Source: Chaetoderma sp. LZ-2023a
Lineage: Eukaryota > Mollusca > Caudofoveata > Chaetodermatida > Chaetodermatidae
Direction of reading: 5' to 3'
Assembly: GCA_034401795.1 (NCBI GenBank)
Contig: CM067367.1
Coordinates: 77,564,579 to 77,628,578, forward strand
DNA: 64,000 nucleotides
The position numbers and the translations under genes are program-made. How positions within the stretch are numbered: position 1 is the first letter of the stretch; every line of letters starts with the position of its first letter. Shown in pieces: positions 22,015 through 31,377 of this stretch. The notes under the pieces were generated by a model. That model worked only from the letters and a program-made list of their open reading frames with translations. It made no database searches and had not been told where the DNA came from.

Positions 22015-22911
22015 TTAATTCATCTTCAAGGAATTGTAAACTGGCTCTTCTATAAGATCATCATTTTCCTGCGTGTCTTTTACAGCGACGTTTGGCTCCA
22101 CTGCATTTTGATTATGTTCTTGACTTAAAGTTTTATCCTCCTCTAATACTTGAATTTCATCAACTGTAGTTACTTTAACAGGATTTGATGATTTGTTTGT
22201 GTCATTTTCAGTGGCATGAACCACAACAACAGCTTCCGTAATGATTGCTCCAGAAGCATTTGACTCAGTTGCATCCTTTAATGGGCGATTATCTCCTGAT
22301 ACTGAGGGCTTGTTTAGATTTTTTGGACAGCGGCATTTAAAATGGTCAACTGAACCACAGCACAAACATTTGTTTCGATTGGGACAATATGTTGCCAAAC
22401 GGTCGGTACTTAGGCAGATCTGGCCCTCTTTAATTTGCCCTCTATACCATAAGGGCAGGACAAAGCCGCCATCAAGCATCAATCTCCTTGGTAACGGGCT
22501 ATCCACTTTATCAAACCAGATGCCTCTTGCACCGTTTTCTATCATTCTGTCAAAGGGATACGTTTCCTGTTCAATCTTTTGGACTTTGCCATACTTCTTG
22601 AGTTCATTCATGATTCTGTCATCTGGAATTTCTAGTGGAACTTTCATCTTCACTAGCAACCTATCTGACTCGATTTCCTCTACGTTACAAACTTCGCCTT
22701 TTACAATAAGAACATCTTCTAGAAGCTTTTCCTTGACCCCCTCATTTGACACTGTTACATTCCATACAGTTTTAGAAACATTGATAAGCCCCTGCAAAGC
22801 AGCAGGTCCCGCGCCAACGACGTCCTTTAACCCATGATACACGTCGATAGCCATGACACCCCGCCCCTTAGTTGTTATTTTAAGGCTTAGGGTACGCTTA
22901 TAGGTTGCCAT
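22015..22911 (-). CDS. LINE ORF1 (nucleic-acid-binding, zinc knuckle)
   Basis: An intact 298-codon frame with Met at 22911. The first half is an RRM-like/early ORF1 region with alternating charged strands (for example VWNVTVSNEGVKEKLL). Around residue 183 lies CLCCGSVDHFKCRC, a CX2CX4HX4C zinc knuckle. The C-terminal third is acidic and low in complexity. The protein would coat LINE RNA in cytoplasmic particles, as known for ORF1 proteins of this group. It ends 90 bp before the ORF2 start on the same strand. Unlike ORF2 it has no internal stop. Confidence 0.8.
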   Translation of the reverse strand: MATYKRTLSLKITTKGRGVMAIDVYHGLKDVVGAGPAALQGLINVSKTVWNVTVSNEGVKEKLLEDVLIVKGEVCNVEEIESDRLLVKMKVPLEIPDDRIMNELKKYGKVQKIEQETYPFDRMIENGARGIWFDKVDSPLPRRLMLDGGFVLPLWYRGQIKEGQICLSTDRLATYCPNRNKCLCCGSVDHFKCRCPKNLNKPSVSGDNRPLKDATESNASGAIITEAVVVVHATENDTNKSSNPVKVTTVDEIQVLEEDKTLSQEHNQNAVEPNVAVKDTQENDDLIEEPVYNSLKMN

Positions 22912-23609
22912 GTTGTTGGTGTTTTATAAAAAGAGGAAACCCATACTACTACAATATATAATACAAAAATATAACACCAACTCGTCGGGGAAAGAGCTAA
23001 ACACTAAATCAATAGTGACCCCTTTTGGATCCCTGACGTCTAGCAACAAATCTACGGATAGAGAGTACAGTCGTATATTTGTTAGTTTGAATCACTTTCT
23101 AAGTGGTTCACTAACACCTAACCGATTAAAGTGGTTCCTAATGCATACTAACATATTACAGACATATATTTGTTAGTCTGTTCGAGTTGACCGGGGACAG
23201 CCAACTGACTATACAGATTTATATAATCAAAGTACTAGGCTTGCGCTTACAAATGACAAAGGAATTAAATCCACTCACTCAAGCGATCTTGCCAAATATA
23301 ATGCGCTAGCCAACGAACTATAGAACTAGCATACTGACACGGGGAGAAAAGTATTGCATTTACCACAGTAAGAGGCGACCTATTAAATGGCTAAAACCGC
23401 CAGCTAAGAGGAGTGCCTTTAGAAATGGAGACACACAATGCGCTCCAACCAAGACAAGAATTTACAAATTAAACATAAAGTTTGAAAGGAAATACTAATA
23501 CGAAATATATGTATAAAATGTATATACAAAATTGCGCTAGAAACTAGCAAATTCGGGCAGCAATTGCAGAGCTAAACAAACGCGTGCGTTCACTTCGACT
23601 ACCACAACA

Positions 23610-23610
<1 letters not shown>
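22912..23610 (-). other. LINE 5' untranslated region
   Basis: About 700 bp upstream of ORF1 with no convincing ORF. A repeated TTTGTTAGT-like block occurs at about 23077 and 23168. The far end meets the (CTA)n tract. Confidence 0.55.

Positions 23611-23652
<42 letters not shown>
23611..23652. repeat. (CTA)14 microsatellite at the LINE 5' end
   Basis: Fourteen CTA units are followed by GTGCTGCTAC. This is the same repeat, in the same orientation, as the tract at the LINE's other end (16501-16815). Confidence 0.97.
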
Positions 23653-23719
23653 GTGCTGCTACAAAATGTACATAAAAAACTACAGCCAATCTTGTCTCTA
23701 GCCACCACCCAGTTTTGGG

Positions 23720-23800
23720 GTCTAAAGATGACGGTTCTTTAAGACGGGTGGTCGTGTGCCCACACGTCTTAAGGAACCACCATTTTTGGTGCCAACAGCT
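23720..23800. repeat. Imperfect hairpin (MITE-like)
   Basis: GGTTCTTTAAGACGGGTGG at about 23733 is mirrored by CCACACGTCTTAAGGAACC just after it, with a loop of only about 8 nt. Weaker pairing extends outward to about 35 bp per arm. No ORF of its own. Confidence 0.65.
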
Positions 23801-23892
23801 TATCAACTTGAAAACATTAGATGTGCTTAATGCCAACCTGTATTCTGTGCACACCTTTTGAATGGCCACATGCCCATTATAGACAGCTTTGA

Positions 23893-24700
23893 ATGTATGT
23901 GCATTTTGTGTCAAATCCTTCATACACCATCATGACATATATCTTCCTTCACAGGCCAGAATGGGAAAAACAGAAGCTGAGCCGCAACGAGGGGCGACTG
24001 CAAATTAAACTGAACAATGACCTTTACCACTCACGCCTGAAATACGGCCGCAAACGTAAAGCTAGAAAAAGAAAGACCCTCAGCCAAGATAATTTGAACA
24101 AACTGAGGATTAGAACTAAATTAGCAATGCGCAAATGAAGGGCAAAGAAACCGAATGTCTGCCCTCCCAAACAGCAGAGAATCATCAACTATCCATACAA
24201 ATCAAATTCGAGCTTTGGAAAGGCTAATCATCGAGCAATTAGAGGGATGCCCAAATGTCCTTAGAAAAGAAAAGCTGTTATCTGCCAGTTAGCCCGTGAA
24301 TTAGACTGCAGTGCTCTTTATCAATCATTGCACAGGGCGATTCCTGAAACAGATCAACTGGTCGTTAACTGTTACTTAATTGATTCAGTGTCGTATAGAA
24401 TGCCAGGAAAAGCTGACACAATTGCGAGAAGGAAAAGAAACTAAACGACTAATGACCATGACATTGATGGAGACATACCGTCTCTTTACGACTGATACTC
24501 CAGATATTAAAATTGGAAAGTCATAGTTTTCTGCACGGTGACCCAAGTACGTACTTCTCTCTTCACAGACACCTCGCAATGTCTGTGTCTGCCTTTATCA
24601 CTCAAATATGATCATGCCCTTGGAGGCACTGCATCAGAAAGTCTCTGATATACCTCTCTATTCCACTGGATCAATTTATGTCTACTTATGTGTGTGGTAT
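23893..24700 (+). pseudogene. Decayed basic-protein gene, unidentified multicopy-type ORF
   Basis: One plus-strand frame runs from 23893 to about 24440, broken by TGA at about 24136 and by TAG at about 24261. It encodes a basic helical segment (LKYGRKRKARKRKTLSQDNL), then SNSSFGKANHRAIRGMPKCP and KRKAVICQLAREL. Another frame takes over near 24410 (MTLMETYRLFTTDTPDIKIG), and later text around 24560-24650 reads CLCxxxSLKYDHALGG-like. The order of basic region, helix-turn-helix-like stretch and Cys-containing region recalls multicopy DNA-binding genes associated with transposons in invertebrates. I cannot name the family. Confidence 0.3.
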
Positions 24701-24721
24701 TGAAAGTGTAGGTGGATCGAC

Positions 24722-25095
24722 CGGTCAGGTACGGGCCATCCCAGCCAGTCTGGGTACGGACCCTCCGGACCAGGTACGTTCCCAACGTGCACCCCGAACA
24801 CCCCCCCCCCCCCCACTGGGTAGGATGATATGTGTGTATAAAGCGTATATGAGAGGTTCGTAAAACGACTAATTCTGCGAGATCGTCTAGCGCATGGGCA
24901 GTCGTCAGAGATTGCTAGACAATGCATGTTAGCATTGATGAGAAATAGCATCTTATTTTGTACCGAGTTAGTACACGTAATTACTTTAAATTACACCTTT
25001 TTCGTCATTCTTTGTCACGATCATGACATGATTAACAAACTCTACTATTTTAAAATCGGTTAAGAATTGACCGAGTTATGGCTAAATGAGCCAGC
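24722..25095. repeat. Dispersed repeat, copy 1 (pair with 63060-63425)
   Basis: Shares blocks in the same order with 63060-63425: GGGCCATCCCAGC, GGTAGGATGATATG/GGATAGGATAGTATG, TTGTACCGAGTTRGTAC, CTTTAAATYAC, TTTTCGTCRTTCTT and GACCGAGTTATGG/GGCCGAGCTAT. Identity appears to be about 65-75% by eye. A C14 run sits at about 24801-24814. No coding capacity is visible. It is probably a non-autonomous element or an LTR fragment. Confidence 0.65.
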
Positions 25096-25159
25096 AAATC
25101 CCTTTCAAAATATTGACACCAGTAGGCTTAGCGCATGCATGCTCTCACTGCATTGGTAC

Positions 25160-25265
25160 GATGGCATGTCACGTGACCAGCTTCCCTGCCTTTGAGGCGT
25201 GCTCGCTGATTGGCTGTGGCACTCCACAGGCAGTATAAAAGGGGTTGAAAAATCAGATTCAGCAA
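25160..25265 (+). promoter_or_regulatory. Candidate RNA polymerase II core promoter
   Basis: An E-box-like TCACGTGA near 25169, an inverted CCAAT box (ATTGG) near 25211, a TATAAAAGG at about 25234 and an initiator-like TCAGATTC about 25-30 bp later lie in one orientation with normal spacing. No host gene could be attached to it. It may be a host promoter or the U3 of an undefined LTR upstream of the gypsy B copy at 27366. Confidence 0.45.
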
Positions 25266-27365
25266 CAGTCAGGTGGTGGTGAGGTACCCGGTCTGAGAGG
25301 ACGAGTCAATAGCACTGCTAACTAATGCAGATACTAGACAGCTGCTGCGGTGCCATTCAGTTTTGAGCACCACATCCGCAACCACCAGTTTTTGTAATCT
25401 CCCGTGACGATATCACCGGGGCCAATAAAGAAATTAAAGTACGGTAGCCAAGCCACTACTTCCGCAAACGGACCTTCCGTGTGGATGGGCCTTTTGGATC
25501 CCAATGTAGCTTGTCGCCCAGCATGTGGTGTGAGTGACGTGCTGTGTGATAACTTGCCAAATCTTCCGTGGCAACCAGTGATGTGATCAATCCGCATATC
25601 ATGTGTTAGTCGTGTAGACATTTTTACCGCAGTTAGGGGACATTGCCTGATGCATCGTGTGAGCTCTTCGATGCATATTGTCATGTGATTCGTCCGAATG
25701 CATCCGCATTATTAACTTCATCTGTAGCCCTTCAAGAACTCTAGGGCAGCTTCAATTTCCGCACCAGTACGGAACTCTTGACACTCTGTTTAAATTCATA
25801 ACTATTTATGTAGACATGACTATCTAGTAGCCATCCGTGTCCGCAAACATTCTTCTTCACTTTTCCTGAGAATGAGCCATATCCACAGAGTTCCTGTAGT
25901 TTTTCCTGGCAGCCAACTTCCGTATCGTGCCATCTCTCATTCCGATTGTGTTATGCTGCAACTATTGTGATTCTAGAACCTTTTCCATACTGATGACTAA
26001 TAGGTACTCTGTTATTATTATGTTATTATTATTGTATTACTTTTGTGTAGCAGGTACTGATGACAAATAGGTACCTACCGGCCACTTGAGACCGCATTTT
26101 TATAGTTTATAGTTATGTATATATTCTCATTTTCATGCCCATAAGCACCATCAAGGTCGAGTGACATTCTATTTACTGTGTTATTCAAAGTTAGTGGTAT
26201 GGCAATAGCCATCCATGTTATATGTTTTGTTTATTTTATATAAAAACCCTTGGACCGCAGTATCACTAGGCTACACTATACAGAAACAACATCCGCGCCA
26301 CCTTGTTCCCAGCTCAGCATCAATTTTTCACCGAGGTAGCTGTTCGTGTTCTCACTACACGAACATGGCATGTGGTCGACTAAACCTAGAGTGATCTAGC
26401 TCGATAGGATAGGTTTATAGTAGTAGGAACGATTACTCGGTAGGAGACACTTCATATTAGTCTCTTTTCCTGGAGTAGCGGATATGTAACACCACACACC
26501 GGCTAGATAATATAAATTGGCCATATATCTTAAGGCCTCCGTAATGAGTAATTGTCTCTGTCTACGTTCCATCAGCCTTCAGGCTTATTACTTGTCTAGA
26601 TCTCCCTCCGTCACGTTATCTAGAGATGACTTTGGAACTACTGGTGTTCCAACGTGGCTAGAAATAAAGTGACGATCACCGCATACACACACCCTCCCCT
26701 TGTATCTTCGGATTCTGGTTAGTTAGAAAACCCCGCCAAAGTAGGAAGCACTGTGAAAATACATTATAGTTACCGGCCTGAAGTGCATCTCTGTCCGATT
26801 GTACATCACCCTAATGTCATGTAAATGTTAGCTCCCCAGGTGCGGATCTCAAATGATTTGTCCCCGACACACTGGTGATGGATAGGATTCAGCTCTCCAT
26901 CCAGCTCCACAAGTGACTGGGTGTGGTCTTAGAACCCACCACGCCCTTACAGGAAGGTCGCTATAGATGGATAGCTGCATCTTTGTCCCCACCCTAAATT
27001 TGCATGTGCTTATCAACGCTTATGTACCATGACTTGTCTTTCTGCTGTTATATGTGATCATGACGTGACAGTAAGTGGATCGCTATATGATTCTGGAGCT
27101 TTCACCTCATGATATTTGCGCGCACTGTTTAACTGAGGTGGGATGTTCCATAGGCTGACCTCACGGTCAACGAACATTCTCGCCCGTCAGACTTATATGT
27201 TAAAAACAGTTAGCTTACATTGCCATTTATGGCTAAACCTAAATCTGGACCCAAAAACTAAATGATAGGATAGAAACTAGCAGAAGGACCGCATAAATAA
27301 AGTGGCAGTTACTAATACAGAATCTTGGAACTTACATAAGGTGACGGTGTTGAATTCTGTGCACG
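25266..27365. other. No gene recognised
   Basis: About 2.1 kb without a convincing coding frame. A second TATATAAAAACCC lies near 26237. A short block TACTGATGACNAATAGGTAC occurs twice, at about 25990 and 26055. It could contain the LTR and leader of the following gypsy B copy, but no LTR pair was found. Confidence 0.4.
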
Positions 27366-27410
27366 GCCACACTGGAATGTGAACATTCCACTGGCTCTAG
27401 AAGTTGGTCT

Positions 27411-28800
27411 TTGTACAATCCGGCAACGTGCAACACTGGATCAGCAACCCCGATATCTACAGATAACCAGCAGCCCTGTCCCAATGCACCATGCACTGGT
27501 GGTACCACAGAACGGGAGGATCCAGTGGGCCAGCGTGCACGCCCAGAGGCACGTGATGTCGGGCTCGAACACAAAGTGTACCCACGCCCACACTCAGTAC
27601 TCGTATGTTCCAGTCTCCCTTCTACTATGACCAATACTCCCCCGACACAGAGGTGAAGTATTACGACGGAAGGGCGGCCTGGGCACTCACCAATGCTGCA
27701 CTAAATTACTCTGAATTGGAGGAAACACCGTTATTAAGACAACAATTGTACTCACTGATCGGTGAGGAGGCTTTCAGTGATGCCTCCCATGTGGGTACAT
27801 CTTATATCACACTGTCTGACATCCACGCTAGGCACTCTACACCTCTGCCGCATCACGGACCTTAGCGGAGAAGTCCCCCATGGTGGCTACCTATACAACC
27901 TACATGTCCAATAGCAGAGGAAGACCAACACAGCGACTTACGGATCTGCTACGACGAATGCATGACACCCCGCCTTCAATTCATCGTCCTACACTAGTTA
28001 GGAAGCCTGCGGTGTCATCTTTACTGAGTTATCACCCCAAACCGCATAGACAGGAGACAGGAACCAAGATCCATAAAGCCGCATCAACAGACATCAACCG
28101 ACATCTGCATTCACTGCACTATCTCCCACGCCCCCACCTGGATTTGCGCCCATAGTCCCTTATCATGGCACCGGTCGAGGCATCGTCGAGGCATCGTCGA
28201 GGCATCGTCGAGGCATCGTCCCACCTGAATTCAGTGGGGAGGGTGACTGGGCCAATTATAAGTGCTAATTTGAACTTATAAGCTGCACAAACAGATGAAG
28301 GGATCAACAAATGGGAGAGAATCTGCCCGCCAAACTGTCAGGGAAAGCCCTGCACGTACTCGCAGATATGGGGTCAGCTCTCACACCTACATACATGGAA
28401 TTGGAAAGGGCCTTATCAGAGAGATTCGGAAACACGGCATTGGGAGAGACCAGTCATCTTCAGTTAAAGAACTTGAGGAGATGAATGAAAGAAACTCCCG
28501 GAATTAACAAATCACATCCGACGTCTCGTCACGAAAGCATACCCCAGAATGTATCATGAGGGAGGGATGCACCTTCATTTAGAAACAGTTTTTGATCCTG
28601 TAATCAGTAAACTGGCCTTTAAGGAAAAACTCCTCCTTCTGGAGCACGGACATCTACAAACACTCACTGCAACAGCAGTGCGGATTTTAGAACTTCCTAG
28701 AGAGAGAGAGAAGAATGCTCGCCGCCAACTACACACTATCAATGAGTTAAATGATGCCAAACTCCTGATTTGCAACCGACAACTCACACACAGCCATCGC
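27411..28800 (+). pseudogene. gag: Gypsy B gag (copy 2)
   Basis: Three open blocks in different frames (27411-27656, 27605-27865 and 27880-28155) are followed by broken frames to about 28800. YDQYSPDTEVKYYDG and DASHVGTSYITLSDIHARHS are readable in the second block; the latter corresponds to DASQAGTEFITIVDIRNRP in the other copy. After a short tandem repeat (28175-28219) the capsid-like core follows, then a long helical stretch (LHLETVFDPVISKLAFKEKL near 28570) and RTSxxREREKNARRQ near 28690. No zinc knuckle was located. Confidence 0.6.
28175..28219. repeat. Four 11-bp tandem repeats (GAGGCATCGTC)
   Basis: Four perfect copies sit inside gag where the other gypsy B copy has a Pro/Gly-rich segment. 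Eleven is not a multiple of three, so the expansion changes the reading frame. Confidence 0.9.
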
Positions 28801-28879
28801 TTCAGACACCACAGCAAGAACATATGGGTATGCCCTCTGAAGGAATCTGCCAGTCCTTTATCTGCGATGACCAAGTAGT

Positions 28880-29955
28880 ATTATCAAAGGTTTGGGGAGT
28901 GCCATATGTACAATGACATTTTCTACATGAATAACTGGATGATAATTCCTGAGCATTACAGGAACATGATTTTGCAACAATTGCATGACAACGCTGGTCA
29001 ACAGAGCGGATAAAGCAGAGATTCCACTGGATCGGGATATGCGAAAGTTTCAAGGCTTGCGTCACCAAATGCGTCTCCTGTCAAAAGAACACGCTGTTGG
29101 CCAGCACCACACTTCACCATTACAAATTAAAATTGTGGGCGCACCATGGGAGCGAGTGGCTATTGATGTGCTCGGTCGCTTGAATACGATGGATAAAGGA
29201 AACAAATACATCCTCGTATTGCAAGATTATTTTACGAAGTGGGTAGAAGCATTTGCTTTACCGGACCAAGAGTCGTCCGGAATGATGGAGGTTCTGTCCA
29301 GCAGTGTGTTCTGCCATTTTGGAATGCTCTATGAGTTACATTCTGACCAAGGTAGTAATTTTGAGAGCCGCTTGATCTCCGAACTCTGCACAATGTTTCA
29401 CATAGTCAAGACAGGAACAACACCATATCATCTGCACAGTGATGGAATGGTAAAGAGATTCAATAGACCTCTCGCGGTGATGTTGACTAAGGAAACACAC
29501 ATTGATTGTCATGATTGGGATCTTCGACTCCCATATGTACTCATGCTGTACCGCATTTCCATACTTTCCAGCATGGGTTATACCCCTGCTCGGTTAATGT
29601 TAGATCGTGAATTCGCGTCATCATTGGATCTGACCATGCCCAGAATTCCAGGGGAGAAACATTCACCCTCTTTCTATGTAGAGCTCATGTGGCAAAGGAT
29701 AGGACAGGCCCATGAGCTAGTGGGAGAAACACTCTCCAATGTACACTGGCATTAGAAAACCTGGCATGACCGGCGTGTACATGGAGATCCATAGGAGGCT
29801 GGAAAAATGGTGTGGGTTCACGATACGCAACGTCTGCAAACGTGCCTCGTGAACTGAGTTACCAGTGGGAAAGCCCCTATGTGGTAGTAGGTAAGAAGTC
29901 GGACGTGACCTACCAGATCCGTGCCTCAAATGGCAACAGAAAAGGATAGTGACAT
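28880..29955 (+). pseudogene. Gypsy B integrase (copy 2)
   Basis: The open block 28985-29755 (256 codons) contains the end of the zinc finger region and the DDE core: WERVAIDVLGRL with the first Asp (near 29160), FTKWVEAFALPDQ, LHSDQGSNFESR with the second Asp (near 29345), and HSDGMVKRFNRPL, where the expected Glu of the N-G-x-x-E motif reads Val-Lys (near 29450). Upstream on a shifted frame lie the His residues (MNNWMIIPEHYRN near 28930). Downstream, after a stop, the GPF/Y-like SYQWESPYVVVGKKSDVTYQ is readable near 29860-29925. The altered acidic residue and the stops indicate an inactive enzyme. Confidence 0.8.
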
Positions 29956-30640
29956 AAAAAGCACACACACACCCCACCCCCACCCCCACCCCCCATCCCC
30001 ACGGCATAAATATGGTGAGTTAATTACTCTCTGCACACGTAACATCCACGATCAACAGACTCAGCATATTCCGCATGGGAAAATGAATATCGCCAACTAC
30101 ATCGCACGACCAATATCACATTTGATGCCAGACTTCCTTGCATCAGACATTACTGTATGTAAGAATCAGATCAACATTTGTCCACCCTACGTACACCCCT
30201 TTCACAGCTACACAGAAACTACACATGTGGATGGATAACGACATCAAGAACATCACTACCCCAAACCACAAGGCACACCCCACCCCTTGAGGTGACATCA
30301 ACAATAACGGTAAACGGAACGACACCTATTACATGAGTTGTATATAAATTAAGGCTACCAGAACATAAGACTGTCAGAACAGAGGATCGCCGATCGGTGG
30401 CTACGGAATGGAGGTGGGCTGTCAGAACAGAGGCATGATAATGTTGCAGCAAACAAAAAAAACTAAAAAAACTCCAGTAACTCACTGTCTGTGAGAAACC
30501 CCACATTATCGCCGGCTGCCCGCCATCTCGCTCTCTCTCTTCTCTCTTTTCCTTCATGGGTTTTATGTGGTTCCCATTGCTCCTATATCTGTCATTGCAC
30601 CCCTAAACTAGTGTGTACCCTTTTGTTTTGTTTGATGGGT
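29956..30640. other. Non-coding, with C/A-rich low-complexity tract
   Basis: A CCCCCA-rich run lies at about 29960-30003. CTGTCAGAACAGAGG occurs twice, at about 30371 and 30417, bracketing a GATCGCCGATCGG-containing block. No gene recognised. Confidence 0.5.
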
Positions 30641-30741
30641 ACCATCTAGCTGAGGTCTTTTGAGAGATTTGAACCATGGTTTATTTTGGCGTCATTGTGA
30701 ATTGAGCCAATGGGGAACCGATAACTAGGCCACAAATAATG
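30640..30741 (-). repeat. tRNA-derived SINE-like element (partner of 63915-64000)
   Basis: The reverse complement matches 63915-64000: CGGTTCCCCATTGGCTCA, then CCATGGTTCAAATCTCTC, then CCTCAGCTA. The box B-like GGTTCAAATCT is at 30665-30675 and a box A-like TTGGCTCAATT near 30700-30712. The acceptor stem does not pair, so this is not a functional tRNA. Confidence 0.6.
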
Positions 30742-31377
30742 ACATTTATCTTTTATGAATTGTTGTGAAATAATAGCAAACGGATCAATCGGACTGATAA
30801 CGCACTGCTTACTACATTTTGAAATTATTTACAACAGTCTACAGCAGTCTATACTATGTATACATGTATGCTTACTGGCTTTACTGATGGCAATCTGTAG
30901 GCATATATTCCCTCCGCTATGTGAAATCGGTGCGAATTCGTAAAATATTACTCCCAATCACATAAATTGCACACACTACAGTTCTTACCGAATTAATACT
31001 ATCCTCATAAAACACCTACAAACGGCAATACTGTTACAAAAGTTATAGACCTAGACAAGGATATTACAGCAGTGTACAGATTTTATCCTAAAAGAATATT
31101 AATTTCATATCATGGATAACGCATAACAGGTTATCAGCTAAATTGATGTCTTTATTGTTAATGCAATAAATATTTTGTTAATATTTAATATGTAAACAGT
31201 ATTTCCAGATAGTAGGCACGCTGGATAACTTGCTTTGTGAACAGTCTGTCAGTGGTACAACTGTATGTCTGTCTGTCTGTCTGTCATCCCCACTCCATAG
31301 GCCCCCACCCACTCACCCAAGGCCGACCACACCAGAATGTGATACAAAAAAAACCATATTAGAGAAACGCAACTGGA
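30742..31377. other. Non-coding stretch before the Polinton B polymerase
   Basis: AT-rich sequence with a short (CTGT)n run at about 31262-31284. If Polinton B is intact at this end, its terminal inverted repeat should lie here, but no match to the region 62585-62890 was seen. Confidence 0.4.

Larger units (their letters stand above)
16816..23610 (-). mobile_element. Tx1/L1-like LINE, apparently full length
   Basis: A minus-strand non-LTR element with 5' UTR (about 22912-23610), ORF1 with a zinc knuckle (22015-22911), ORF2 with an APE endonuclease, RT and a C-terminal Cys-His motif (about 17890-21925), and a 3' UTR carrying two tandem 157-bp units. The coding-strand 3' end is A-rich (near 16816-16828) and runs straight into (TAG)n. 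The coding-strand 5' end at about 23610 is preceded by (TAG)14 at 23611-23652. ORF2 motifs such as YVQLIYKRGDRNKIQNYRPI resemble the Tx1/L1 group. ORF2 holds many stops and frameshifts. Confidence 0.8.
27366..29955 (+). mobile_element. Gypsy B copy 2: gag joined directly to integrase (internal deletion)
   Basis: Gag-like sequence runs from about 27411 to 28800. It shares with the copy at 41141-44633 a segment of the form AxSDASHVGTSYITLSDI, a PxFSGExDWxNY region near 28235, and QQM then the AKLSGKALHVLAD region near 28320. It is followed within about 80 bp by an integrase zinc finger and DDE core. Protease, RT and RNase H are absent, so a deletion of about 2 kb near 28870 fused the two. Frameshifts and stops are common. 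No flanking LTRs could be assigned. Confidence 0.7.

Noticed and set aside
28175-28219. CRISPR-like short repeats
   Set aside because: Only 11 bp, directly adjacent, no spacers, within a retroelement gene.
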